Assembly: GCA_963920575.1 (NCBI GenBank)
Contig: OY986972.1
Location: 7,390,010 to 7,454,009 of the forward strand
Source of the DNA: Narthecium ossifragum
Taxonomy: Eukaryota; Streptophyta; Magnoliopsida; Dioscoreales; Nartheciaceae
Direction: 5' to 3'
Length of the DNA: 64,000 nt
Within the stretch, counting starts at the first letter, position 1. Every line of letters begins with the position of its first letter. This document shows positions 45,301-50,840 of this stretch, piece after piece. Both the position numbers and the translations under genes were made by a program. The notes below the pieces were generated by a model, which ran no database searches, was not told the DNA's origin, and saw only the letters and a program-made list of their open reading frames with translations.

Positions 45301-47349
45301 GGCCTGAGAGCAATGACTGTAGGAGAGCTTATGGTACGGTCACATAAGGTCACGTGACTTTCTGTTTGCTAGCAACTTTGTTCATATTTTTGGGTTTCAA
45401 CCTGGAATTCATAACCTATATAGAGACTTTGTATCGTATATCTATGTTCAGCCCTGAATATTGCCTCCCAATCCCCGAACACCCATATTCAGCATACAAA
45501 AATCAAAGGGCAAGCAAACACTTGAGGAGCGAAGGCTAGCACTAACATCAAGGATGAGGAAACCTAGGGAAGAACATGCATAAAGACACGATATTTCCAC
45601 TCCGATCCAACTCGTGACTGACACCTGATCCAAACAAGCTCGTCAATGATAAAATCGTTGGCTAAGCAGCACCAGATTGATTGGATGCGTCGCTGTATTC
45701 CTCATTTTAGTACCCTATTTCCCAATCTTTATATAGGATGGAAAGAAACCAGGTCATGCGACTGCATTTTTGTCAGCCCCGAAGAATAGTGCCGTCTATA
45801 AGAATCCTACTTTAAAATAAATTTTGCGACCCGGAGTCTCTAGTGTTCAAATTGACGAATGAGAGCTCACTATTTAATTGGGGGTAATTTTAAGGGTACT
45901 GATGCGTTCTTTTAGCCATCAGTAGAACAGCAGGGTCATTGCATTTGAACCTTGGTGTTCCTATCATCTTAACTTGATTTGAAAAGCCACAAGCATTATT
46001 TCTTGATATCTGATTAAGTGGTTATGTTGAGAAATCAAGCTCGTGGCATTCATCTAATGCAAGTGGAAAAATCTCTCTTTCGTATGTCTGAGAAATCAGG
46101 CAAAAACATAAATGACTGGTGGCGTTAAGGTGAGGTCAATAAAGTGACAACTCTAATTTGGCTTCAAGTGTTTGAAAGTAACAGTTGCTTGCCAGCCATG
46201 TTCTAAGCGAGAAATAACAATTAATGCTGAATCTTTTTATGGTGATACTTTTACGTTACTAATGAGTTTGCTTCTCTTTATTTCAATAATGTCAGGCAAG
46301 GATATGGAACCAATGTCTCATTCAATTAGGGCATTTTAAAGTATGGCCTGAAGGCCCTGAACTTAAAAATAAATCAAAGTTTGTAGGGACTGGATGAACT
46401 AATTTGGAAGTACATATGAGGAGTTATAGCTTGTACCTTGATTGACTCTGTGGATTCTTAGACAAGATAACAAATTCATACTAATCGATCATCAATTAAG
46501 ACATTTTAAAGGTAGATCAGAAAGCTATTTTGCTTTTTTTTTTAACGTTCTTGATTCTGTTTAGCACCATGCGAAGACACACAAAGAAACAAACAAAGAA
46601 ATCTGGGGAAGGACAATTTAGAGTTGATTTTTGAAGACTTATTATCTTGAAAATCTACTGGTTCATGAACTCTTTGAAAGATGAAGCTAACAAAGTTTTC
46701 AGCTTTTACAATTTCCCATCTGAAACTGTTGAAGTCAATAAACTGGCCCCTGAAAGTTCATGTCTTATCTTCATCCAGTGGTTTTCGTAAAATTTGGTAC
46801 ATTATATATTTGATACAACTCTAGGTTTTACTTGGACTTGAAGTTAAGAAGTCTGTATGGCAGGCTCCTTATGCCACCTCTTGCATGTAATCTGCAAAAG
46901 TAGAATTATTGAGCCCTTGCAAAATAGTTAACTATGTAAATTTAGTAGCCTCTGTGATTTGAGTATACTAAGAAATTTGCGGGAGATTTATCAGTTTGTC
47001 CTAGATATAAATATTTTGGTCTGCTCAGAACCATGAGCATGGCTCATGACAACTGAAGTTTTGACAAAGCTTTCCTAGTCATGCAACTCTCACTAGGAGC
47101 TAAATATTGGCGGTGTAAATTGTGCTTGCAAAATGTGTGCAGAAGTTGGTGCTTAAATGGGTGACCATATTGTTTCTTTATGCGTAAGGATAACACGTGT
47201 ACTAGCAATCTAATCTTTCCTCGTGGTATATTTCGGGTGTCATGTGTAATAAGCATTTGGTTCTAATTTGGTTATAGATCTCTCCACTGGTGGATGGCTC
47301 AGCTCGTGAATGGCTTTGGAATAACACAAGGCCTCTTCCTCAAAGGTGA
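649..47349 (+). CDS. APP2: Xaa-Pro aminopeptidase (aminopeptidase P, M24B), probably plastid-targeted; 13 exons
   Basis: The enzyme removes the N-terminal residue from peptides whose second residue is proline, using two metal ions. Exons: 649-987, 10733-10858, 10981-11100, 20228-20503, 24639-24811, 27018-27275, 27743-27894, 32756-32946, 33136-33244, 33355-33509, 42374-42466, 44982-45062, 47278-47349. All introns are GT-AG and all phases match, giving 2145 nt and 714 residues. Residues 1 to about 70 are Ser/Pro/Arg/Leu-rich and poor in acidic residues, like a chloroplast transit peptide (inference). Two creatinase-N-like domains follow (about 90-250 and 260-420), then the pita-bread M24 domain (about 430-640) and a short C-terminal domain ending in a WLWNNTRPL motif. 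All five metal ligands are present: D511, D522, H585, E619, E633. The family's conserved histidines H491, H581 and H594 are also present. The start is the first in-frame ATG, with A at -3 and G at +4. From memory, length and collinearity match Arabidopsis APP2. No break is seen, so it should be functional. Confidence 0.95.
988..3143. other. Intron 1, proximal part: no recognisable feature
   Basis: AT-rich intron DNA with a short pyrimidine-rich stretch around 2446-2490. No domain, terminal repeats or RNA gene could be supported. Confidence 0.5.
4330..4733 (+). pseudogene. Tyr/Ser/Gln-rich coding remnant in hAT-like copy 1
   Basis: One reading gives [10 protein letters not shown], then SSHIGQS, and after frame breaks [20 protein letters not shown] and [10 protein letters not shown] before a stop. 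The same words appear on the minus strand at 29300-29700 in copy 2 and partly again at 5371-5570, so this was probably coding once. The low-complexity composition resembles the C-terminal tail of some plant transposases, but no catalytic domain is present. Family assignment is uncertain. Confidence 0.4.
4918..5373 (-). repeat. Captured intron-7 DNA inside hAT-like copy 1
   Basis: Positions 4918-4925 read ATCACAAG, the reverse complement of the target duplication CTTGTGAT of copy 2. Positions 4926 to about 5373 are a near-identical reverse complement of about 28586-29028, the DNA immediately flanking copy 2 in intron 7. Only scattered single-base differences are visible (for example CCTCAGCCAATC versus CCTCAACCAATC). 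The segment ends where the sequence jumps back into element DNA (CACATCGGATTG). Confidence 0.88.
5374..5825 (+). repeat. Second partial 3' end of the hAT-like element (direct duplicate of 4541-4917)
   Basis: From ACATCGGATTGAAGTGCTGA onward this repeats 4541-4890 with few changes. It is more complete at its end, because it keeps the GC-rich terminal segment about 5720-5825 that is largely deleted at 4890-4917. Confidence 0.85.
5834..7365. other. Intron 1 sequence between nested elements: nothing recognised
   Basis: AT-rich DNA belonging to intron 1, formally inside the Harbinger-like boundaries. Several short A/T-rich direct repeats occur around 7150-7230 (TAGTAGATCAACAATCTA type). No gene or terminal repeats are supported. 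Confidence 0.45.
7374..7612. mobile_element. hAT-like MITE (239 bp), TSD GCTGCAAC
   Basis: Termini CATGGATTTCCGTGCTGG and, inverted at the right end, CATGGATTGCCGTCCCGG. They are flanked by exact 8-bp duplications GCTGCAAC (7366-7373 and 7613-7620). The interior is rich in GTGCCGG/CCGGCAC motifs around a purine-rich AAGAAGAAG core. Same family as 36306-36550, 29037-31086 and 3273-5825. Confidence 0.85.
8441..8620. repeat. 90-bp tandem duplication
   Basis: Two near-identical 90-bp units (8441-8530, 8531-8620), each with GCGATGCATGGTTTTGCCAC and GGGGCGAACCAAACAAAGG. They sit in the subterminal part of the Harbinger-like element. Confidence 0.85.
8683..9570. other. Intron 1, nothing recognised
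   Basis: Ordinary T-rich intron sequence. A short open frame at 9283-9540 has no recognisable domain and is probably chance. Confidence 0.45.
9573..9770 (+). repeat. SINE-like or LTR fragment with tRNA B-box-like motif
   Basis: Contains AAGCTTTTGGGTTGGGTGAT, a TTAGAGCAAAGGTCATGAG segment and GTTCGAATCTC (around 9632), which resembles an RNA polymerase III B box. The opening motif AAGCTTTTGGG recurs about 150 bp later (9727). Could be a tRNA-derived SINE remnant or a piece of a copia LTR; I cannot decide. Confidence 0.4.
9787..9904. repeat. 59-bp tandem duplication
   Basis: Units 9787-9845 and 9846-9904 both read TAATCT(A/T)GAGGGGTCAACC with a few substitutions. Confidence 0.8.
10259..10643. 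repeat. 193-bp tandem duplication upstream of exon 2
   Basis: Units 10259-10451 and 10452-10643 start GATTTCTGCCAGATT and differ at scattered positions. The second unit ends 89 bp before the exon-2 boundary. Confidence 0.9.
10733..10858 (+). CDS. APP2: APP exon 2 (residues 114-155)
   Basis: Encodes [20 protein letters not shown] and on to WTDGRYFLQ, the most conserved block of the family's N-terminal domain. Acceptor TCTCCAG, donor GTAATA, phase 0 on both sides. It lies 89 bp after a 193-bp tandem duplication in intron 1. Confidence 0.95.
10981..11100 (+). CDS. APP2: APP exon 3 (residues 156-195)
   Basis: Encodes [20 protein letters not shown] and on to IGIDP. Acceptor AATTAG, donor GTAAGT. 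Separated from exon 2 by a normal-sized intron of 122 bp, in contrast to the flanking 9-kb introns. Confidence 0.94.
11101..11726. other. Intron 3, proximal part: nothing recognised
   Basis: Low-complexity T-rich intron sequence without identifiable elements. Confidence 0.45.
11727..11956. mobile_element. Degraded member of the CAAGGATTGCC hAT-like MITE family
   Basis: The left end CAGTGATTTCCGTGTTGG and the right end ...CCAAAATGGCAATCCTTA match the 7374-7612 termini with substitutions. Flanking octamers GACGAATT and GATGAATG agree at 6 of 8 positions, consistent with an old 8-bp duplication. Confidence 0.5.
12200..13788 (-). mobile_element. LTR-like copy, left arm of a head-to-head palindrome
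   Basis: The reverse complement of this interval matches 13882-15618 over essentially its whole length. Examples are ATGCTATATGATGAGGGAGA, the block around ACCTTCAAGGTGGA(C/T)CCAGAG and the TATTGTTTAAGTATT end. In minus-strand sense the unit starts near TGTTTAAGTATTAGGATC (about 13768). A decayed coding-like stretch reading [19 protein letters not shown] is visible on the minus strand at about 13130-13320; I do not recognise it. Confidence 0.7.
13789..13881. repeat. Spacer of the palindrome, with a MITE remnant
   Basis: 93 bp between the inverted arms. It holds short repeats of TAACTCGAA and ACACTGCTTAATT and the fragment CTTGCCAGTGGCATGACAAT, a terminus-like remnant of the CAAGGATTGCC family. 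Confidence 0.6.
13882..15618 (+). mobile_element. LTR-like copy, right arm of a head-to-head palindrome
   Basis: Begins near TGTTTGAGTATTGAGATC (about 13906) and ends near GAAGTTTGAGTCGTAAC. A TATA-like box (TATATAAGGAGG, about 14290) is followed 110 bp later by an ATG at 14403 opening a short frame ([20 protein letters not shown]). That frame is broken in the sister arm. A third copy lies at 22432-23407 and ends in ...GGGTCGTGACA. Solo-LTR nature is inferred from TG...CA-type ends and repetition; no internal retrotransposon domain is present. Confidence 0.65.
16111..16314 (-). mobile_element. ACTAGGTGG...TATATAATAGAT MITE
   Basis: On the minus strand it starts TACTAGGTGGCCCCCC, has the internal palindrome TTGCCACATGGCAAGG and the phrase GGTAACCACCAC, and ends ...TTATATAATAGAT. 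Relatives are at 38246-38402 and 43853-44050. Superfamily not determined. Confidence 0.6.
16346..16440 (+). repeat. Terminal fragment of the CAAGGATTGCC family
   Basis: Starts CAAGGATTGCCGTGTTGG followed by CCGGC-rich palindromic sequence (GGCCTCCGGCCGGCC). The other end was not found. Confidence 0.5.
16669..17194. mobile_element. PIF/Harbinger-type MITE (526 bp), TSD TTA
   Basis: Left end GGGGGTGTTTGGTTGCC after TTA (16666-16668). Right end ...GCAACCAAACAGGCCC followed by TTA (17195-17197). The interior repeats CTCCACTCC/GGAGTGGAG motifs near both ends, giving an extended inverted structure. No coding capacity. Confidence 0.85.
17871..18095. repeat. 88-bp tandem repeat, about 2.5 units
   Basis: Units begin CTAAGAA(T/A)ACAC at 17871, 17959 and 18047, an exact 88-bp period twice. 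The third unit breaks off at about 18095. Confidence 0.9.
18508..18735. repeat. GATCGATC-containing direct repeats
   Basis: The word (T)CGGATCGATCGGACT, or a one-base variant, recurs about six times, several followed by (C/A)TATAGGTGTCGGATCG. The same GATCGATC core occurs at 59497-59535 in a different LTR. Confidence 0.75.
19125..19690. repeat. Degraded GC-rich MITE remnants
   Basis: Clusters of GCCGG, CGGCAC and CTTGGCACAGACCC-type words (19130-19275 and 19570-19690, the latter with an internal direct repeat GATGGCACATAT(C/T)TTGT) in otherwise AT-rich intron. They resemble the CAAGGATTGCC family interior, but ends cannot be assigned. A short repeated phrase, GTAAATGTATTCAGCACAGA, follows at 19691-19835 in three copies. 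Confidence 0.4.
20228..20503 (+). CDS. APP2: APP exon 4 (residues 196-287)
   Basis: Starts [15 protein letters not shown] after acceptor GAGCAG and ends [13 protein letters not shown] with donor GTAATT. It covers the end of the first N-terminal domain, the VDEIW/RPKPP linker and the start of the second domain. Phase 0. Confidence 0.93.
20504..22428. other. Intron 4, proximal part: nothing firm
   Basis: AT-rich sequence. A weak internal duplication is visible (about 21290-21340 versus 21825-21880, sharing GCATATTGTGGCTAGTA-like words). No gene found. Confidence 0.4.
22432..23407 (+). mobile_element. Third copy of the palindrome LTR, internally deleted
   Basis: Shares with 13882-15618 the blocks GTGTTACCATC, AAAGATATGCTAT, ATATGCTATATGATGAGGG, TTAGTATATGATATGTAGCT and the terminal AGAAGAAGATGAAGTT. 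It ends GGGTCGTGACA. About 700 bp of the middle, including the coding-like part, is missing. Confidence 0.65.
23906..24096. mobile_element. Degraded MITE of the CATGGATT family
   Basis: Left end CATGGATTTCTGTGCTAG and right end ...AGTAGCACGGTAACCCATG are recognisable inverted termini of the family. The interior has GTGTCGGCA words. The flanking octamers do not match well, so the duplication has decayed. Confidence 0.55.
24639..24811 (+). CDS. APP2: APP exon 5 (residues 288-345, last codon split)
   Basis: Starts [18 protein letters not shown] and ends in ...SEIER, with a GTACTC donor after two bases of codon 345. Acceptor ACACAG. Part of the second creatinase-N-like domain. Confidence 0.93.
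24812..27017. other. Intron 5: no element firmly recognised
   Basis: A purine-rich stretch with a short GA run lies at 25505-25700. Nothing else is supported. Confidence 0.4.
27018..27275 (+). CDS. APP2: APP exon 6 (residues 345-431)
   Basis: Acceptor TTCCAG; the first base completes Ser345. Reads [17 protein letters not shown] and on to [12 protein letters not shown], the end of the second domain leading to the M24 domain. The segment around 27115-27185 ([14 protein letters not shown]...) corresponds to the variable loop of the family. Confidence 0.93.
27743..27894 (+). CDS. APP2: APP exon 7 (residues 431-482)
   Basis: Encodes [20 protein letters not shown] and on to FDTISG, the start of the M24 catalytic domain. 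Donor GTACAA after one base of codon 482. Follows a 467-bp intron and precedes the 4.9-kb intron 7. Confidence 0.94.
28586..29028 (+). repeat. Intron-7 DNA, the source of the segment captured in intron 1
   Basis: Its reverse complement is found at 4926-5373 inside hAT-like copy 1. Here it is ordinary intron DNA abutting the CTTGTGAT duplication of copy 2. This location is taken as the original because the intron continues on both sides of copy 2 and the duplication is intact here. Confidence 0.8.
29306..29700 (-). pseudogene. Tyr/Ser/His-rich coding remnant in hAT-like copy 2
   Basis: The minus strand reads [20 protein letters not shown] in one frame and [17 protein letters not shown] to PPMTDYG in another, with a frame break between. 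It is collinear with 4330-4733. The product family is not established. Confidence 0.4.
30338..30371. repeat. (CT)n microsatellite inside hAT-like copy 2
   Basis: A perfect run of alternating C and T. The corresponding site in copy 1 (about 3733-3752) is a much shorter GA run. Confidence 0.95.
31236..31385 (-). repeat. SINE-like fragment
   Basis: The minus strand reads AGTAGCCCAAGTGGTTAGAA and then ATGGGTTCGTCG, with spacing like tRNA A/B boxes of plant SINEs, then a T-rich end. Family not assigned. Confidence 0.4.
31562..31765. mobile_element. Degraded MITE of the CAAGGATTGCC family
   Basis: Left end CAAGAATTGTTGTGTTGG, right end ...GGGCACGGCAAACCATG. The interior has GCCGACACTTGGCATG and CCTGGCATGGACCC. 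Target duplication not convincing. Confidence 0.5.
31766..32755. other. Intron 7, distal part: nothing recognised
   Basis: T-rich intron sequence leading to the exon-8 acceptor. Confidence 0.45.
32756..32946 (+). CDS. APP2: APP exon 8 (residues 482-545; metal ligands D511 and D522)
   Basis: Encodes [10 protein letters not shown] (H491), LLDSGAQY (D511) and DGTTDVTRT (D522), then ECFTRVLQ. Acceptor TTTCAG, donor GTGCTT. Both aspartate metal ligands of M24 enzymes are intact. Confidence 0.95.
33136..33244 (+). CDS. APP2: APP exon 9 (residues 546-582)
   Basis: Encodes [20 protein letters not shown] and on to GLDYRHG, including H581 just ahead of the metal-binding histidine. Acceptor AAACAG, donor GTAAGT, one base of codon 582 carried over. 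Confidence 0.95.
33355..33509 (+). CDS. APP2: APP exon 10 (residues 582-633; ligands H585, E619, E633)
   Basis: Encodes [25 protein letters not shown] and FGIRIE. The three remaining metal ligands H585, E619 and E633 are present. Acceptor TTCTAG, donor GTACTT. Followed by the 8.9-kb intron 10. Confidence 0.95.
34254..34673. mobile_element. Foldback element with repeated ATCGGTAGTGAGGTACCGAT motif
   Basis: Outer arms pair: GATTTGTGCTCATGCCCATG at the left and its counterpart at the right (...CATGTGCACAAATC), each followed inward by GTGGCATGTGCACTGCACAT-type sequence. Between them a 20-bp palindrome-like motif occurs about nine times in both orientations (34301, 34341, 34375, 34424, 34461, 34495, 34544, 34567, 34602). 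No coding capacity and no target duplication found. Confidence 0.8.
35448..37477. mobile_element. Element with very long inverted arms (about 0.7-0.9 kb each)
   Basis: The left arm (35448 to about 36170) and right arm (about 36600-37477) are mutual reverse complements. GAACATGTTC pairs with the CATGCTC end. TTACATAAATGCTACCATCT pairs with the 37395-37410 region. The C/T-rich block 35560-35720 pairs with the purine block 37140-37330. No transposase is seen. The long arms suggest a Mutator-like or foldback element, but I found no 9-bp duplication. A hAT-like MITE is nested at 36306-36550. Confidence 0.65.
36306..36550. mobile_element. hAT-like MITE (245 bp), TSD GTTATAAC/GTTATAAT
   Basis: Termini CATGGATTTCAGTGCC and, inverted, CAAGGATTGCCGTCCCGG. 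Duplications at 36298-36305 and 36551-36558 differ only in the last base. Collinear with 7374-7612, including the AAGAAGAAG core, but with a long poly-C tract (about 36379-36417). Confidence 0.85.
37935..38165. repeat. Probable degraded MITE of the same GC-rich family
   Basis: Contains CTTGGCACGGACATTGTGCC, TTGTGCCGGTAAAAGTACG and TTGTGCCGGTATGAGTTGG. Termini are unclear. Confidence 0.4.
38246..38402 (+). mobile_element. ACTAGGTGGG...TTATATAGTA MITE (157 bp)
   Basis: Starts ACTAGGTGGGCCCCC, has the palindrome GTGCCACCTGGCAC and the phrase GGGTAACC, and ends ACTTTATATAGTA. It directly abuts the next element, which starts with the same pentamer ACTAG. Confidence 0.65.
38404..42163 (+). mobile_element. 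Composite element starting ACTAGTAAATGCCCGTG and ending TTATATAATAGATGAT
   Basis: The 5' end ACTAGTAAATGCCCGTGTC followed by ACGACACGG, and the 3' end CTTATATAATAGATGAT, resemble a widespread plant repeat type. A phrase near 39160-39220 (GGGAATCTCGAGGTTTTAGA) recurs near 42040-42090, so it may be two nested copies. The central part 39360-40800 is unremarkable AT-rich DNA; 40840-41990 is a G-rich tandem array. No transposase recognised, superfamily unknown. Confidence 0.5.
40840..41990 (+). repeat. G-rich degenerate tandem array
   Basis: Repeats of GATGGGTGAGGGGAACA, GGGCGAGGTCGGCG, GGGAGAGGAGAGGGGATGGG and CTTCTCAGCTGGTCGCAGAG with variable spacing. It yields long spurious open frames on both strands. 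Confidence 0.8.
42374..42466 (+). CDS. APP2: APP exon 11 (residues 634-664)
   Basis: Encodes [20 protein letters not shown] and on to TFVPIQ, the end of the catalytic domain. Acceptor TTGCAG, donor GTAAGC, phase 0. Confidence 0.93.
42765..42891. repeat. Degraded MITE remnant in intron 11
   Basis: Contains GGGCACGGCCTAGGCCGGCAC and ends CAAGAAATCCATG, a decayed form of the family terminus. Confidence 0.4.
43262..43392. repeat. Degraded MITE remnant in intron 11
   Basis: Starts CATGGGTTTCCATGCCGGCC, like the CATGGATTTCCGTGCTGG terminus. The interior has TGTGCCGGCCGTCAC; the right end is unclear. Confidence 0.4.
43853..44050 (+). mobile_element. ACTAG-type MITE, third copy
   Basis: Starts ACTAGCGGGCCCCCCGTGCC, has ACTTGGCATGGGTAACCACC and later ATCTTGATCGTCTGATATAT, matching the minus strand of 16111-16314. 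The 3' end is blurred. Confidence 0.55.
44500..44728 (+). repeat. SINE-like repeat with B-box-like GTTCGAGTCC
   Basis: Contains AAGACTTTTAACCTCCAGTT, then GGTGGCAAGTTCGAGTCCTG (RNA polymerase III B-box-like) and ends in an A-rich run (CAAAAAAGAAAAAG). Lies in intron 11, about 250 bp before exon 12. Confidence 0.45.
44982..45062 (+). CDS. APP2: APP exon 12 (residues 665-691)
   Basis: Encodes [20 protein letters not shown] then HSQVWEK, part of the C-terminal domain of plant and animal aminopeptidase P. Acceptor TTTCAG, donor GTAAGT, phase 0. Confidence 0.93.
45063..47277. other. Intron 12: nothing recognised
   Basis: AT-rich intron without identifiable element; short open frames lack any domain. 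Confidence 0.45.
47278..47349 (+). CDS. APP2: APP exon 13 with stop codon (residues 692-714)
   Basis: Encodes [20 protein letters not shown] then PQR and a TGA stop. Acceptor TTATAG. The WLWNNTRPL ending is characteristic of the plant family, so the C-terminus is complete. Confidence 0.94.
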   Translation: MSPLVDGSAREWLWNNTRPLPQR

Positions 47350-48186
47350 CTTGCCTTCTTTATCTCTCAATTCTTACCCCTGACACTTCGTTTAAGGTGT
47401 TAATTTGCCATATGCTATGTTCCTGTATAATTCAAACATAGCGTGAGTTAGTGGCTGTAATGATCATAATATGTGCACAGGACAGGCTCCAATTAATAAT
47501 GATTGGAATGTTTGTGATGTTTTATCTTCTTTATAAACAGTGCAATTTAGGTTATCCTGTCATAAAAGAAGGGATATCTTGGATTACGATGTGAAATTTC
47601 TGTCAATACTCAAGAATATTATCGACTCTGAAGGAGAAAAACTTTCAAGAGGATCACTCAAATGCTCCTGTAGACCTGGGCTCTCACATTTCTTCTCGTA
47701 ATTATGCTTTTAAGATATAGATTACCTTTGTTGTGAGGATTGGATGGCAGTTTTGATTTGTTGGTTTTAACTTTCTAATGACTAGAGACAAAGTTGGAGG
47801 GACAAATTTGTCGGACGAATTGGTTGGGATAACTAAATAGGATAATTGCTTTTGAACGAAACTCATACTGGCTTGTTATCCCAAAATCCATGCTTGTGTA
47901 TTTAGTATCCAAATGGAGATCAATGAGACGAATAAGAAGAGTGCCACTTTTTCTGGGAATACTAAAGCAGAATATTCTTTTGAGATGTATGATGAAGGGG
48001 GCAACAGCATGTTCTAGCATGCAATCTGGGATCCTCCAAAAAATAAAACACAATCTACAACAAGGTGGAATTTAATAAACCATGAGATATTGCATTTATT
48101 TTATTATTTTTAATGCATTTAAAAATTATAGCTGGAAATCATGTGCTCATTAAACTATTAGTCAATGATTCCTCAGAATACCGTAG
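47350..48186 (+). other. 3' UTR and 3' flank of APP
   Basis: Begins right after the stop codon. The exact poly(A) site is not determinable; an AATAAA lies at 48042-48047 but is far from the stop. No other gene seen before the LINE. Confidence 0.4.
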
Positions 48187-48373
48187 TTTTTGTTTTTGTT
48201 TTTTTTTTTGCTTAGTCGAGACCGAAGGCTACTTACATCATTTCACTATCCCACACTGCGTTCAGACATCATGCTGTCCTCACCCACCAAAATTCTTTCA
48301 GCATACAAACACAATGCCTCTCTTTGAGAGCCTATCAACTCTTTCATTACAACTTCTTGGTATAAATACAAAA

Positions 48374-48634
48374 TTAACTCTTATGGAACTTGACTGCTAA
48401 AGCCCACAAGCCTCTAAGTACCTCCATCAAATGCCTAGGCCATACCTCCTTCCCATTCAAGTAGTTAACAGGTCCCAAAGCATCAGATTCAATGAGTACA
48501 TTGCTCTCCCCTCTGATCCATGCTTTGTTAAGTGCCAATCTAATATTATAGAGTTCCACTTCCTCAACCGACTGTGTTGTAGAGCATGTCTTCAAATTCC
48601 ATAATTCACCCTCTATATCTTGAAAGTAGAGCAC
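48374..48634 (-). pseudogene. LINE ORF2 RNase H domain remnant
   Basis: Reads VEEVELYNIRLALNKAWIRG, then NVLIESDALGPVNYL, the RVT_3-type RNase H layout (Glu...Ala/Leu helix, ESDA). It is the C-terminal domain of the LINE at 48187-60405. Confidence 0.8.
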
Positions 48635-48959
48635 ACCAATGCAGGTCTTCCTCTCTGATTCTTTCCATGTAGCATCTACCTGAATAATACATCCATTTCA
48701 TCCTGCTCAGTGCTTCAATGCCAGCGTTTCCTTCTCCCCATTCTATCCTTTTACCCTCCAGAATTCAGCAACAAGTCTCTGAATTCAAATTGTTAAAATC
48801 TCTACCGGAATTCTTTCTCCTTTCCATATCAAAGTGTTGCGAGACTTCCATAGCAGCCAAAGACCGTATCCAATCATTGTTTTCCTCCACCGAACACCCC
48901 TATTTGTAGATTATTTCAAGCATTCATCTAGCAGATCTTCTAAACCATACCTCCTATCC

Positions 48960-50108
48960 GAAAAGAGGATGCTCCAAACCGAGCAAGCGTATCCACAATC
49001 CCCAAAAATATGATGTACATCCTCTACCATTGCTCCACATCTTGGGCAATCTCTTTCCGAGTTCACGCAAAAGCGCCATAATGCATCTCTAGTAGGGGCC
49101 TTTCCTTAATTAATTTTCACAAGAATTGTCTTAGTCGCGGTCCTGCCGGCATTGACCAAATGTTCCGCCAAGTGGAATGTTGATATTTCTACACTTCCCC
49201 TGTTTCTCGCACAATCATCCAGTTATAGACATCAGAAGTTGTTGCTCTGCCATTCTTGCTAAATATCCACCTCCATTTATCTGCTTCTTGCCATTGATCA
49301 ATAGGGATGTCAATGATAGTATCAACCATAGCTACATGGAACATGGCAGCCAGTTTCATTCTATCCCACCTTCCATCTGTTAAAAAATCAGATATGAACA
49401 AACCTTGTTTCCCATCATGAGCTCCCATTAAACAAGGCCTTCTATTAAGCGGTTGGTCCTCCAACCGCCGGTCATAATAACTATCAATCCTACTTTTCGT
49501 TCCATGAGAAAATAGGATGGCAGACCTCATTGCTTGAGCTGATTTGCAAATAGCTTTTCAGAAAAGAGATGATCTGTCTAGACAAAAAGATGGAGGCAAT
49601 ATACCCCCCCCAATTTGTACTTCTCTCTAACCACCACACTCCATATGTGTTTTTTGTCCTCCATTAATGCAGTCACCCGTCGAGAATGGAGAGCCCACTG
49701 CCACTTGGACAAATCCTTTACTCCCAATCCACCTTTCTCCGTAGGCATACATACTTCTTTCCATGCAACTCTAGCATAAGATCTCTTGCCACCCCATAGG
49801 AAAATACGAAAGATAGCTTCCATCCTCCTCAACACAACCTCCGAGTTGCAAGTAGCTTGCATAGTATGCACCGGAATTGCTTGTAGAACTGCCTTGATAA
49901 GAGTTAATCTTTCTGCTTCAGATAACATCAAACCTTGCCAAGAGGATATTTTGGTTATAATTTTATCCAGCAGATCATCAAAATGCTTCGCACGATCCCT
50001 CTTTCCATCTATTGGGACTCTCAGGTAAGTCCATACCCCTTTCTCTATCTTCATTCGTAGAATATGGCAAAGGTTGTGGCTATCCGCACAACAAAATGAA
50101 CTCATCAC
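48960..50108 (-). pseudogene. LINE ORF2 thumb/connection and zinc-binding (zf-RVT) region
   Basis: Starts after the cassette with YLRVPIDGKRDRAKHFDDLL, then SWQGLMLSEAERLTLIKAVL, IPVHTMQAT, IFRIFLWGG and GGLGVKDLSKWQWAL, the classic plant LINE sequence after the RT. Further on, APTRDALWRF, CPRCGAMVEDVHHIFGDC match the zf-RVT motif (about 48975-49115). Frameshifts separate the pieces. Confidence 0.85.
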
Positions 50109-50375
50109 ACCACATTACTCACCACACCACACACCAGATTTAAAACACACCTTCTAACTCAACACACCACATTAAAAATCACTGAACTACCTAAACTACC
50201 TCCACTTACCCAAACCGTCCCACCCCGCACGGTATTACCCAAATTACCCCGGCCTCAACTTACCCCTTTATCTCCCTAACTCGCCCAATCGCTTCCTCCT
50301 CCCCTCTTCCTCGTCCTGACGGCTATCGTTTCCATCGGCGACTCACTCGTCCCTGACAGCCAGCGTCTCCATTGA

Positions 50376-50692
50376 CAAGCAACGACCACCGACGGCTATC
50401 ATCTTCGTCGGCAAGCAACGACCGGCTCCCCTCTTCTTCGGCCCAACCTCCCATGTTCCTCAGCTCCCCTCTTCTTCTATCGGCCCCTCTCTTCCTCGTC
50501 TCCGGCTATCATCTCCGTCCGGCGTCTCCATCGGCAAGCAACGACCACCGACGGCTATCATCTTCGTCGGCAAGCAACGACCGGCTCCCCTCTTCTCCGG
50601 CCCCTACCTCCTCTGTTTCTCGCCTCCCCTCTTCTTCGACCGGCCCCTCTCTTCCTCGTCTCCGGCTATCATCTCCGTCCGAAAGAGGTGAT
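50376..50692 (+). repeat. 159-bp tandem duplication upstream of the mobile-domain gene
   Basis: Units start CAAGCAACGACCACCGACGG at 50376 and 50535. Both end in CTCCGGCTATCATCTCCGTCC. C/T-rich, in the probable leader of the cassette gene. Confidence 0.9.
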
Positions 50693-50840
50693 TTTTATCA
50701 GGTTTTGGTCTATGTTTTGATCTTGGGTTGCATAATATTGATCGATTCAATGTATAGAGCAATGCTAATACTATGCCAATGTATAGATTCAAAGTTCTGT
50801 CTCATGGCTTATTATGTATCATGGACTGTAGAAGTTCTAC

